A DNA stretch of 64,000 nucleotides from DATCTV01 sp964400685 (GTDB lineage: Bacteria > Desulfobacterota > Desulfomonilia > UBA1062): the NCBI GenBank assembly GCA_964400685.1, contig CAYNVT010000001.1:52918-116917 (forward strand), given 5' to 3'. The notes below the pieces were generated by a model that saw only the letters and a list, made by a program, of their open reading frames with translations, made no database searches and was not told the DNA's origin. The first letter of the stretch is position 1. Every line of letters starts with the position of its first letter. Shown here piece after piece: positions 18,020 through 26,837 of the stretch. A program made the translations under genes and the position numbers.

Positions 18020-18646
18020 CTATTTGATTTTGAATTTATTCTCGTATTCCTCAAGCCATCTGGGGCAGTGTGTATTGGCCCAGGCCTTGGTCACCCAGCC
18101 GGTGATCATTGCCTGAACCGTTCCAGGGTTTCCAATGGTTCCGAGATAGATATGTACCATAATGAAGGATGCAAGGACGAAAACCGCCCCGGCATGGAAC
18201 ATGAAGGCAAGTGCCCCGATTGTCGGCCCGAGAAGCAGAGGGTTCAGCATGATGAGCCCTGTTATGACGATTATCACGCCACAGACTACAAGGAACCAGA
18301 AGAAGCCTTTCTGGCCCGCATTATATTTGTAGACAGGAGGGAGATTCTTTGCCTCCCAGAGATATCCTCCGCCCTGGAGTATCCAGCCCAGGTCATCTTT
18401 CTCGAACTTGCAGTCCTTGCTCCACTTCCAGTAGGCCCAGGCAAGTGCCATGCCGAAAATTATCCCGGAAAAGATATGCAGCCATTTTGTCGCGTAATAT
18501 CCACCAAGAATCGTAGGTATTATGCTCCAATGGTGGAACATAAGGCCAAGCCCGGATATTACACAGAACAGGCAGCTTGCAGCCAGAGTCCAGTGGCCGA
18601 GCCTTTCCCATCCGTCGGTTATTCTTACTTTGTTGTCGTTAGACAT
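18020..18646 (-). CDS. fdnI: Formate dehydrogenase cytochrome b (gamma) subunit
   Basis: A 208-aa integral membrane protein with four hydrophobic segments and heme-ligand histidines (LGHWTLAAS, WLHIFSG, FMFHAGA, MVHIYLG). FdnI-type subunits bind two b hemes and reduce quinone on the cytoplasmic side with electrons from the periplasmic alpha-beta dimer. The start shares one base with the TAA of the beta-subunit gene (TAATG), with GGAGGTG upstream. It is the last gene of the operon before the strong terminator. Confidence 0.92.
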   Translation of the reverse strand: MSNDNKVRITDGWERLGHWTLAASCLFCVISGLGLMFHHWSIIPTILGGYYATKWLHIFSGIIFGMALAWAYWKWSKDCKFEKDDLGWILQGGGYLWEAKNLPPVYKYNAGQKGFFWFLVVCGVIIVITGLIMLNPLLLGPTIGALAFMFHAGAVFVLASFIMVHIYLGTIGNPGTVQAMITGWVTKAWANTHCPRWLEEYENKFKIK

Positions 18647-19446
18647 TATTCACCTCCCTCTTTCTTCTCGTGAACTTCATGTGGTCCCTTGAGCAGGTAG
18701 TGTATCAGTGCTGCTCCGGCTACACCGCCTATTCCGAGAAGGGTAAACGGCTTGAAAAGGTTCTTCCAGATGAGCAGAGAGAGAGGCATTCTCGGATTGG
18801 GATTCATATCCTTCATATCTTTAATCGCTACATCTTTGGGGAATATGAAAAGCATGTTGGTTTCATACTTCGGGTTGGATGGATAGATATAACCTTCTAT
18901 TTGCTCGATCCTTTTCTCAGCCTTTTTGAGCATCTCATCTCTCAATCCGAACTGGAGCGCGCCTGTACAGCATGAGGTTACACAAGCGGGTTTCATGCCG
19001 TCGGTTATCCTGTCATAGCACAGCGTGCATTTGGAGACCTTTTCCTTTTTCTTGTCGTACTTCGGAACCTCAAACGGGCATGCGACTGCGCACGAACGGC
19101 AGCCGATGCAGAATTCATCATTGTGAATAACCGCACCCTCTGGTGTTTTTACCAGTGCTCCGGGAGACGGGCAGGCCTTTACGCATGCAGGGTCTTCGCA
19201 GTGCATGCAGGCGTCGTGCCTCATGAGGAATTTTAACCCGTTTTCTTTTTCAAGTTCATAGAACCTGATCAGTGTATATGTATCATAATCAAGGTCAGGC
19301 GGGTTCTGCAGAGAACCGGTGCACACTGTTTTTACCGCCGGAAGACCGTTCCAGTTTTTGCAGGCAACCTGGCAGCCCCTGCAACCCGTGCATTTCGTCA
19401 CATCGACCAGTTTGATATATTTTGAATGATTTTCAGTCTTTGTCAT
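18646..19446 (-). CDS. fdnH: Formate dehydrogenase iron-sulfur (beta) subunit
   Basis: A 266-aa ferredoxin-like subunit with four cysteine groups: CTGCRGCQVAC, CMHCEDPACVKACP, CIGCRSCAVACP and CTLCYD...CVTSCC. These would hold four [4Fe-4S] clusters. A C-terminal hydrophobic helix (about residues 232-252) anchors it, as in FdnH. It carries electrons from the molybdenum or tungsten site to the cytochrome. It starts 10 nt after fdnG, with AGGGGG as ribosome-binding site. Confidence 0.94.
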   Translation of the reverse strand: MTKTENHSKYIKLVDVTKCTGCRGCQVACKNWNGLPAVKTVCTGSLQNPPDLDYDTYTLIRFYELEKENGLKFLMRHDACMHCEDPACVKACPSPGALVKTPEGAVIHNDEFCIGCRSCAVACPFEVPKYDKKKEKVSKCTLCYDRITDGMKPACVTSCCTGALQFGLRDEMLKKAEKRIEQIEGYIYPSNPKYETNMLFIFPKDVAIKDMKDMNPNPRMPLSLLIWKNLFKPFTLLGIGGVAGAALIHYLLKGPHEVHEKKEGGE

Positions 19447-19456
19447 GGCTTACCCC

Positions 19457-22400
19457 CTATTTCACTTTCTCAATGTTTACCAGGAATGCCTTGTATTCCG
19501 GTATCATCGTGTTAGCGTCACCAATAAACGGGGTCAGGTCATTCATATTGCCGCCTGTCACCACTCCCTTATATCCGAAATGCCAGGTTGTGCCGACCAT
19601 GTGATGAATCTGGCCGTCAATGGTAAATGGCTTCAAACGCTTTGTAACCATTGCTACAGCTTCAACGCCTTCAACATTTCTGATAGAAACCAGCTTGACT
19701 TTGTCGCCATTTTTAATGCCCCGTTCCTTTGCCAGCTCTTCGCTTAATTCAACAAACTGATTTGGAATCATCTCGCAGAGCCATGGCAACCACCTTGTCA
19801 TCTGTCCGGTCTGCCAGTGTTCTACGACACGGTAGGTAGAACAGATAAGCGGGAAGTTTTTGGAATCAGGATTATTTATTGTTGCCGCTATACAGCCTTC
19901 GACGATGAAAGGATCGCACTGTTCCTTTAAAACTTCTTCGTCGAAGCGTTTTATTACCGGGTTCCATTGATATTTTGACATCATGTTTTTAACCGGTGAC
20001 TCAAGCGGTTCATAATGTTCAGGGAACGGGCCGTCCTTCATTCCGGCTGCGAACAGCATGCCATGTCCATGTGAATTCATGATGAACGGATATTTCTCGC
20101 CAGGTTTGCTGGCACCGTCTGAAATATCTCCAGCCCATGCCCCTTTGAGAGCGTTCCACCATATGACCGGCTTGTCTTTCGCCCATGGCTTGCCTTCAAG
20201 GTTGACGCTGGCAAGATTGTAAACAATCCTTCTGTTGACCGGCCATGCCCATGACCAGTTGTGGAACATGCCAAGCCCTGTCGGGTCAGCCGGATCGCGC
20301 CTCATCATCAGGTTGTCCTTGTCATTAACAGAATTGCAGTATACCCAGCAGCCGCTGCATGTCGAACCGTCATCCTGAAGTAGCGCAAAGGATGGAACCA
20401 TGTCTCCAGCCTTGAATTTCTTTATTTCTTTTGTCTTGGCGTCTTCGATTTCCTTGTCAGTCACGAAATAGCCATTGATCTCTTTAGCAACTTCTCTCGG
20501 GGACGGTTTTTCGGCAAGCGCGCCATACTTCCATGTGAGGTTCAGTATCGGGTCGGGGAATGCCCCGCCTTCTTCCTTGTAAAGCTTTTTGAGCCTTAAA
20601 ACGAGCTGGTTGATTATCCACAGGTCGTCTTCGGAATGTCCGATCGGGTCAATGGCCTTATATCGCCACTGCGCCCAGCGGCCCGAATTGGATACAGAAC
20701 CCTCTTTTTCAACAGAAGAGCATGCGGGAAGCAGGAAGACTTCGGTCTTTATTTCTGCAGGATCAACACCTGCCTCTTTCTGCCAGAATGCTGAGGTTTC
20801 GGTTTCCCAGAGGTCAACCGCGACAAACCAGTCAAGCTTGGAAAGCGCCCTGCGAACCATTTTTGAGCTTGGAGCGCCAACAGCGGGATTCATTCCCCAA
20901 GCCATAAGACCTTTAATTTTTCCCCTGGCCATTGTATTGAACATGGGGAGATATGAATAATTCTTTCCGTCGTCGATCTTTGGAAGATATCCATAGGCTG
21001 TTTCAAGGTCTGCATCCCGCCACCATGCCTTCATGAGGCTTGCCAGGTATTTGGGACGGTTGCCCCACCAGTTTATGCTCTTCGGATCTGAATTCTTGGG
21101 TGTATTTTTTTCATTGTATGCTGCAATTGTATTCAGGCTTGCAGTGGGATATGGCAGATATCCGGGAAGTATGTGGAACAATGCGCCATGGTCGGTCGAG
21201 CCCTGAACATTGCTTTCTCCGCGCAGCGCATTTATGCCGCCCCCAGCTACACCGATATTTCCCAACAGCAACTGCAGGACAGCAAATATCCTTACATTCT
21301 GCGAGCCGTATGTATGCTGTGTTGTTCCCATTGCATACATTATTGTACCGGATTTTTCAGGTTTGAACGTAGAAGTGTATGCATCACAGACAGCTTCATA
21401 CTGTTTAGGGTCGGTTCCGGTAATAGAACAGACTTTTTCCGGTGTGTAGCGGGCATAATGCTTCTTGAGCTGCTGGAATACGCACATGGGGTCCTGCATT
21501 GTAAGGTCCTGTTTTGGTATGCCGTTTTCATCGACCTGATATTTCCATGTGTCAGTATTGTATTTGGAGCCTTCCAGCCCTGAAAATGCACCATCGAGAT
21601 CGGTAGCGCCTTTGAAGTCAGGGTTAACAAGGAATGTCGCATCAGTATAGTTCTTTACATACTCTTCCTGAACTCTGTTCTTTGAAAGTGCGTAGTTTAT
21701 CATACCGCCAAGGAATGCTATGTCGGTTCCCGGCCTTAATCGTGCATAGATATCTGCAGTTGCAGACGTTCTGGTAAATCTGGGATCAACGCTTATTAAT
21801 TTGGCGCCACGTTTGGCCCTGGCTTCATTTACCCATTTAAATGAAATCGGATGGTTTTCTGCTGCATTTGAACCCATTATAAGGATTGCATCTGAATGCT
21901 GCAGGTCTATCCAGTGGTTTGTCATTACACCGCGTCCGAATGATGCCGCCAGACCGGCGACGGTGGCGCTGTGTCAGATACGGGCCTGGTGTTCAACATA
22001 TACCAGGCCTAAAGAACGGTTGAATTTTGTAAGACTGTAAACTTCTTCATTGTCGAGGGCTGCGCCGCCGATTGCTGCCATGGCATCGGTCCTGTTTACC
22101 ACTTCACCCTTGTCGTTCTGAAGTGTGAATGTTTCATCACGAAGCTTTTTGATTTTCCTTGCTATATTGTCCAATGCCCAGTCCCATTCAACTTCCTGCC
22201 ACTTGTCAGCGCCGGGAGCCCTGTACTGAACCTTTGACAATCGTTTGTCATTGTTTGCAATCTGGTAAAGTGCCGCACCTTTTGCGCAGAGCGAGCCTTT
22301 GTTTATAGGGTGATCAGGATCACCTTCAGTACCGATAACCTTGCCGTTGCTGACCTGTGCAATAATTCCGCATCCGACGCCGCAATAAGGGCAGATGGTA

Positions 22401-22531
22401 GTTACTTCCTTTGCATAGCGGATTTTTTTCGGCTGGGCCAGAACAGGCTGTACGCCTATGCTGACGCCGATTCCCGCTGCTGCAAGGCTACCGCCGGAAA
22501 GTTTAAGGAAACCCCTTCTGGTAAGTTCCAT
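19457..22531 (-). CDS. fdnG: Selenocysteine-containing formate dehydrogenase alpha subunit, Tat-exported
   Basis: The catalytic subunit oxidises formate to CO2 at a Mo/W-bis-pterin site. TRRGFLKL at the N-terminus is a Tat signal, so the enzyme faces the periplasm. C47, C50, C54 and C82 (CPYCGVGC, LCAKG) bind a [4Fe-4S] cluster. An in-frame TGA at 21974-21976 falls at residue 186 in the context HQARI-U-HSATVAG, the FdnG selenocysteine site; the frame then continues for 838 codons to TAA, giving 1,024 residues. The 3' section has the usual molybdopterin-dinucleotide-binding domain (LVSIRNVEG, GTTWHFGYKG). A naive caller would split it into two genes. AGGAGAGG precedes the ATG. The sel genes needed for Sec are not in the window. 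Confidence 0.95.
21947..21976 (-). promoter_or_regulatory. UGA(Sec) codon and SECIS-like hairpin in fdnG
   Basis: Fourteen bases after the UGA, CGCC and GGCG form a stem closing the loop GGUCU (21951-21955), the same apical loop seen in the E. coli fdhF/fdnG SECIS that SelB reads. The short stem and spacing fit a bacterial SECIS; the lower stem is weaker and was not folded by computer. Confidence 0.85.
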
Positions 22532-22606
22532 GCAACCTCTCCTATTTGTTTTTTTTGGGACTGAACCACGTTATTCAATAATTCAAGTTAAATCAAGCGG
22601 AATGAA

Positions 22607-22659
22607 TTATGCACAAACATGCATAACTAATTGATTATATTATGCAATATGGTGCATAA
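22607..22659. promoter_or_regulatory. Two identical-arm dyads TTATGCA-N6-TGCATAA between fdnG and fdhE
   Basis: Dyad 1 is at 22607-22626 and dyad 2 at 22640-22659. Both have perfect 7-bp arms and a 6-nt spacer, and their centres are 33 bp apart, about three helical turns. They lie between the divergent starts of fdnG and fdhE, so a dimeric regulator probably binds both and may control both operons. I cannot match the sequence to a named regulator with certainty; it does not fit FNR (TTGAT-N4-ATCAA). Confidence 0.75.
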
Positions 22660-22705
22660 AATTACCTGTATGATGCTTGACTTGACGTGGTATCTAACCT
22701 AATGT

Positions 22706-23422
22706 GTGCAAATGGACTGGGAACTGATATTGAAAACATATCCTGATGACAGGGAAGGAATTCTTAAGGCAAAAGGCCTTTATGAAAGCATAACATCCGC
22801 CTGCGAAAATTTCATGATCCCTGCAATAGATACTGCTAAAATTTCCGATGGAGATTTTCAGCAGCTTGTGCCCCTTCTGGCAGAGATCTGCTCAAAGGCA
22901 TGGGAGAAACATTTTAAAGCAAAGCCTGCTTTTGATATGATATCCGCCGCCGACGCTTTTATCTGGGGCGGCAGCATCAATGTGCCTGAATCAGACAGCG
23001 CCGCAATCGGTGCTCTTCTGAATAATGCACTCAGGGCAGTTCTGAGAAGGTTGAGAGAATCATCCCGCGAACCTGGAAAGCCCGAAAATTATTCAGGAAG
23101 ATGCGCATTCTGCGGCACGCATGCGCGCATAGCTTTTGACGAGGAGTCGCAGCGGGTTCTTCACTGTCCACTCTGCGATTTTTCATGGAGATTTCCCAGA
23201 ATCCGGTGCACCTATTGCGGGAATACCGACCATGAAAAGCTAGGCTTTTTCGAGGCTGAAGGCATTGATGGAGCAAGGATTTATTTCTGCAGGGCGTGCA
23301 GCTGTTTTATCAAGGTTATTGATGCAAAGAATAAAATATCACCCGATGCGGAAACGATTGATGCAATAACGCTGGAACTGGACGAACTTGCGAAAGAAGA
23401 AGGCTTTGTCCCTGTTCCCTGA
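22706..23422 (+). CDS. fdhE: Formate dehydrogenase accessory protein FdhE
   Basis: A protein of about 238 aa with four CxxC pairs in the C-terminal half (CAFCG, CPLCD, CTYCG, CRAC), the rubredoxin-like metal sites of FdhE. FdhE binds formate dehydrogenase catalytic subunits and is needed for assembly of an active enzyme. It is divergent from fdnG and shares the regulatory intergenic region. The start is uncertain: GTG at 22706 or ATG at 22712, and neither has a clear ribosome-binding site. Confidence 0.88.
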   Translation: MQMDWELILKTYPDDREGILKAKGLYESITSACENFMIPAIDTAKISDGDFQQLVPLLAEICSKAWEKHFKAKPAFDMISAADAFIWGGSINVPESDSAAIGALLNNALRAVLRRLRESSREPGKPENYSGRCAFCGTHARIAFDEESQRVLHCPLCDFSWRFPRIRCTYCGNTDHEKLGFFEAEGIDGARIYFCRACSCFIKVIDAKNKISPDAETIDAITLELDELAKEEGFVPVP

Positions 23423-23510
23423 AATAATTTCTGCTTGTCGATTAACCTGGAAACCTTATAATGATTGATATCATCCTTCAACATGATTTAACTTAAAATG
23501 AGGAGCCATC

Positions 23511-24401
23511 ATGATTTTTAGTTCTCCCGGAATAATAACCGATCGTATAACGCTTCTGGGCCGAAGGGAATCGTGCACTTATCTTCTTGATGGCGGTACT
23601 GAGTATGCGATCCTGGGCGGCGGAATGACCTATATAGTCCCTGATGTCGAAAAACAGATTGCCGAATCAGGGATCGACGAGAGGAAAATAAGCCGCCTTG
23701 TCATCCATCATGTGGGCATTATCCCTTATTTCAAAAAGAAATGGCCTTGGGCAAGGGTGACGGCATCAGCCAGAGGGGCCGGACAGCTTGCCAGGCCAGT
23801 AGTTATTGAAGCGATTAAGAACATCAATTTCATGCTCCTCTCGAACGCCGGATTGTCGGATAGAGCAGATGAGCTTGGATATGATTTTGACAGCATATCG
23901 GTTGACGACACTCCGATAGATGGAGAAACGAGAAAAATCGGGGACCTTACACTTCAATTCATGATGGTGCCCGGTCACAGTACATGCTCGATGGCGGTTT
24001 ATGTGCCTGAGCTGAAGGCGCTTTTCGCTTCCGACGCAGGGGGTATTCCATTCGAGGGGCAGGTCTTTGCTGCGGCAAACTCTAATTTTGACCTGTATCA
24101 AGCCAGCCTTGATAGGATGGCAGGCTATGATGTGGATTTTCACGGGGCGGAACATTACGGTGCTTTCACTGGTGATGATGCAAGGTCATTTATTCCGAAA
24201 TCGATCGATGCGGCAATTGAGACCCGGAAAATGATAGAGGATTCATTAAAAAGAACAAACAGCGCGGGGTTGACGTCAGAAGAGATAACCGGCTGGATGG
24301 CGGAAAATGCTGGCGAATATTTTCTGCCGATGGACGTTCTGAAAATGGTAGTCGACCAGATGACAGGCTGGCTTGCAAAGAATATGAAGATTCAACCATA
24401 A
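23511..24401 (+). CDS. Metallo-beta-lactamase-fold protein lacking the HxHxDH motif
   Basis: The 296-aa protein has the MBL fold order: an N-terminal strand region (CTYLLDGG, YAILGGG), then LVIHHVGIIPYFKK, later PGHSTCSMAVY with the second-site His, FASDAGG with the bridging Asp, and GAEHYGAF with the last His. Where relatives read THxHxDHVG, this one reads IHHVG, about five residues shorter, so the first metal site cannot form normally. It may be an inactive or altered member. It lies 13 nt before fbp and probably shares its operon. Substrate unknown. Confidence 0.8.
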   Translation: MIFSSPGIITDRITLLGRRESCTYLLDGGTEYAILGGGMTYIVPDVEKQIAESGIDERKISRLVIHHVGIIPYFKKKWPWARVTASARGAGQLARPVVIEAIKNINFMLLSNAGLSDRADELGYDFDSISVDDTPIDGETRKIGDLTLQFMMVPGHSTCSMAVYVPELKALFASDAGGIPFEGQVFAAANSNFDLYQASLDRMAGYDVDFHGAEHYGAFTGDDARSFIPKSIDAAIETRKMIEDSLKRTNSAGLTSEEITGWMAENAGEYFLPMDVLKMVVDQMTGWLAKNMKIQP

Positions 24402-24414
24402 CGGAGGATTTCAA

Positions 24415-25434
24415 ATGAAAGATATCCTGATGACTATCGAACGGCATATAATTGAAGAGCAGAGGCTTTACGGCGGAACTGGTGATTTCAGTTCGGTGTT
24501 GACCCAGATAGTCCTGGCTGCAAAGGTCGTTTCCGCCCAGGTCTCACAGGCAGGTCTTGCGGAAAATATCCTGGGCTCGGCAGGAGCCAGGAATATAACC
24601 GGCGACGAACAGCAGAAGCTCGATGTATTTGCCGACAGGGCTTTTATTAACGCCCTGAGCTATATCGGAAAGGTATGCGTCATGGCTTCCGAGGAAGATG
24701 ACGGCATCGTACTTATTCCTGAAGGTTATCCGAAGGGTGAATATGTTGTGATGTTCGATCCCCTTGACGGGTCGTCGAATATCGATGTGAATGTTTCCAT
24801 AGGTACGATTTTTTCAATATATAAAAGGATAACGGAGGAAGGCGACGGAACCCTCGAGGATTGCCTGCAGCCCGGATACAAGCAGTTCGGTGCTGGTTAT
24901 GTAATGTATTCAAGTTCGACGGTGATGGTCTATTCGACGGGTAACGGGGTCAACGGCTTCACCCTTGATCCCAGTGTGGGAGAGTTCGTGCTTTCGCATC
25001 CGAATATAAAGATACCATCACGGGGAAAGATTTACAGTGTTAATGAGTCCTACTATAACTACTGGAAGAAAGGCACCAGGGCATACATCGATCATATAAA
25101 GACCGACAAAACTCATATGAAAAAACCATATTCTTCAAGATACATCGGATCACTGGTTGCCGATTTTCACAGGAACCTCTTAAAGGGCGGCATATTCCTT
25201 TATCCCGAAGACAGCATGGACCCGAAAAAGACAACCGGAAAACTCAGGCTTCTTTATGAGGCTAACCCGCTTGCGTTTATTGCCGAACATGCGGGCGGGT
25301 ATGCAAGCACGGGTTATGAGCGCATCCTTGATATAGTGCCCTCCAAGCTGCATCAGAGGGTGCCCTTGATTATAGGTTCCAAAGAGGATGTACTTGAGTA
25401 CGAAGAGTTTGCAAAAGACAATAATATGGAGTAA
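24415..25434 (+). CDS. fbp: Class I fructose-1,6-bisphosphatase
   Basis: The 339-aa length is typical. The metal-binding motif DPLDGSSNID is present, preceded by ASEEDDG and followed by YSSSTVMVYS, SRYIGSLVADFHR and the KLRLLYEANPLAFIAEHAGG signature. It hydrolyses fructose 1,6-bisphosphate to fructose 6-phosphate in gluconeogenesis. GGAGG lies upstream. It is followed after 34 nt by the class II aldolase, forming a two-step gluconeogenic unit. Confidence 0.95.
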   Translation: MKDILMTIERHIIEEQRLYGGTGDFSSVLTQIVLAAKVVSAQVSQAGLAENILGSAGARNITGDEQQKLDVFADRAFINALSYIGKVCVMASEEDDGIVLIPEGYPKGEYVVMFDPLDGSSNIDVNVSIGTIFSIYKRITEEGDGTLEDCLQPGYKQFGAGYVMYSSSTVMVYSTGNGVNGFTLDPSVGEFVLSHPNIKIPSRGKIYSVNESYYNYWKKGTRAYIDHIKTDKTHMKKPYSSRYIGSLVADFHRNLLKGGIFLYPEDSMDPKKTTGKLRLLYEANPLAFIAEHAGGYASTGYERILDIVPSKLHQRVPLIIGSKEDVLEYEEFAKDNNME

Positions 25435-25468
25435 TCGCAGACAATTAAAATTCAAGGGAGGATGAAAT

Positions 25469-26737
25469 ATGAGCTACGAAGCTGATTATGCAAAGGCCCT
25501 TCAGATAGGCAGACCACCCAATGTCAGGAAGCTTTTTCCGAATTCGAAGGCGCTTATTGTCAGCGGCAAGGTGATCGACCGAGCAATGAGGGCGAAAGGG
25601 CATGCAATGACTATTGCAGCCAACGGCAGGAGCACAACAGTTATCCGAGGAACACTCAAGGCTGCCCAGAAAGCCAATGCAGCCGTTATAATCGAGATAG
25701 CAAAATCAGAGAGCAATTACTGCCATGTCGGGTTGTGGAACATTGCAAGATATGTGGACTCTTTCTGCAACGAACTTGGGATAACGGTGCCTGTCGCAGT
25801 TCATGCTGACCACTTCGGTATCACGAATGCCGCCGAACTAGAGAAGGCGAAGACCGATATACCGTCCATCTTCGATGAGGGCATTACATCGATTGCAATC
25901 GACGCTTCGCACATGCCTGAAGATGAAAACCTGCTCGCAAACATCGAAATCAGCAAATATATCCCGTCATGGGCCGGATATGAAACAGAGGTCGGCGAAA
26001 TCAAAGGGGTGGCCGGACTCTCGACACCTGAAGAGGCCCTGTTCCTGATTCAGGGTTTGAATGCACATAAGATTTTTCCTGACTGGATAGCGCTTAATAA
26101 CGGCACGACCCATGGCATCGAGGAAAGCGACGCAGGCATTCAGGTAGAACTGACCGCCGAGATTCACAAGGCCATTGAAAAATACGGATTATCCGGGGCG
26201 CAGCACGGCACGTCAGGAAACAGCAATGTGAGGCTCAAAAAAATAGCTGCCGAGACTCATACCACAAAGGCGAATGTGGCGACAGCCCTGCAAATGCTTT
26301 CCTGGGGAGTCAAGGTGAATGAATTCGGCAATGCTATACTGGATGCCGATAAGAACCTTCTCAAGCTGGAATGCACAGGCATGGACGATAAGCTGTGGTC
26401 TGAAATGGTTTCATATGCAAAGGACAAAGGTCTGAAGGCTGGTGATTTTAAAAAGCTCAATCTTCCTTTCGAAAACAAGATACTTGCTCAAACCCCTGAA
26501 GTCAGAGAGCGCATGGAAAAGGCAGTGGAAGATTTTGTTTATGACCTGCTGGTAAACGTCTTTAATGCAAAAGACACGGCGCCTCTTGCAGTTGAGGCAA
26601 TACTCAAGGCCGGTTCCTATGACCTTGGCCCAAAAGGGACGCCGATCGACAATGTCTCCGACTGGACGGTTGAAAAGATAAAATCTAAAGGCAAGGAGAA
26701 AACCGACGACAGCCCTGCAGGGAAATACGACGACTGA
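25469..26737 (+). CDS. fba: Class II fructose-bisphosphate aldolase
   Basis: The 422-aa protein has zinc-ligand and active-site motifs of class II aldolases: HADHFG, IDASHMPEDEN, ETEVGEIKG, NGTTHGIEES and QHGTSGNS. It is longer than the E. coli type (about 360 aa), with an extended C-terminus ending in a charged tail. It interconverts fructose 1,6-bisphosphate and the two triose phosphates; beside fbp it is most likely used in the gluconeogenic direction. GGGAGG lies upstream, and a strong hairpin follows the stop. Confidence 0.9.
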   Translation: MSYEADYAKALQIGRPPNVRKLFPNSKALIVSGKVIDRAMRAKGHAMTIAANGRSTTVIRGTLKAAQKANAAVIIEIAKSESNYCHVGLWNIARYVDSFCNELGITVPVAVHADHFGITNAAELEKAKTDIPSIFDEGITSIAIDASHMPEDENLLANIEISKYIPSWAGYETEVGEIKGVAGLSTPEEALFLIQGLNAHKIFPDWIALNNGTTHGIEESDAGIQVELTAEIHKAIEKYGLSGAQHGTSGNSNVRLKKIAAETHTTKANVATALQMLSWGVKVNEFGNAILDADKNLLKLECTGMDDKLWSEMVSYAKDKGLKAGDFKKLNLPFENKILAQTPEVRERMEKAVEDFVYDLLVNVFNAKDTAPLAVEAILKAGSYDLGPKGTPIDNVSDWTVEKIKSKGKEKTDDSPAGKYDD

Positions 26738-26765
26738 TGTCTGTTTTAAGCAAATAGAGCTTATC

Positions 26766-26800
26766 AACGAAAGGCCATGAAACAATCATGGCCTTTCGTT
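26766..26800. terminator. Perfect 15-bp hairpin between convergent operons
   Basis: AACGAAAGGCCATGA (26766-26780) pairs perfectly with TCATGGCCTTTCGTT (26786-26800) across a 5-nt loop. It sits between the aldolase stop and the convergent aminotransferase stop, so it may serve both strands. Confidence 0.8.
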
Positions 26801-26837
26801 ATATAATTGCTCCACTATAAGTTTTTTGAAGTTTCCT

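Noticed and set aside
21925..21976. Formate dehydrogenase appears split into two reading frames by a stop codon, as in a pseudogene
   Set aside because: The stop is TGA in the exact FdnG selenocysteine context and is followed by a SECIS-like hairpin; both sides are in one frame.
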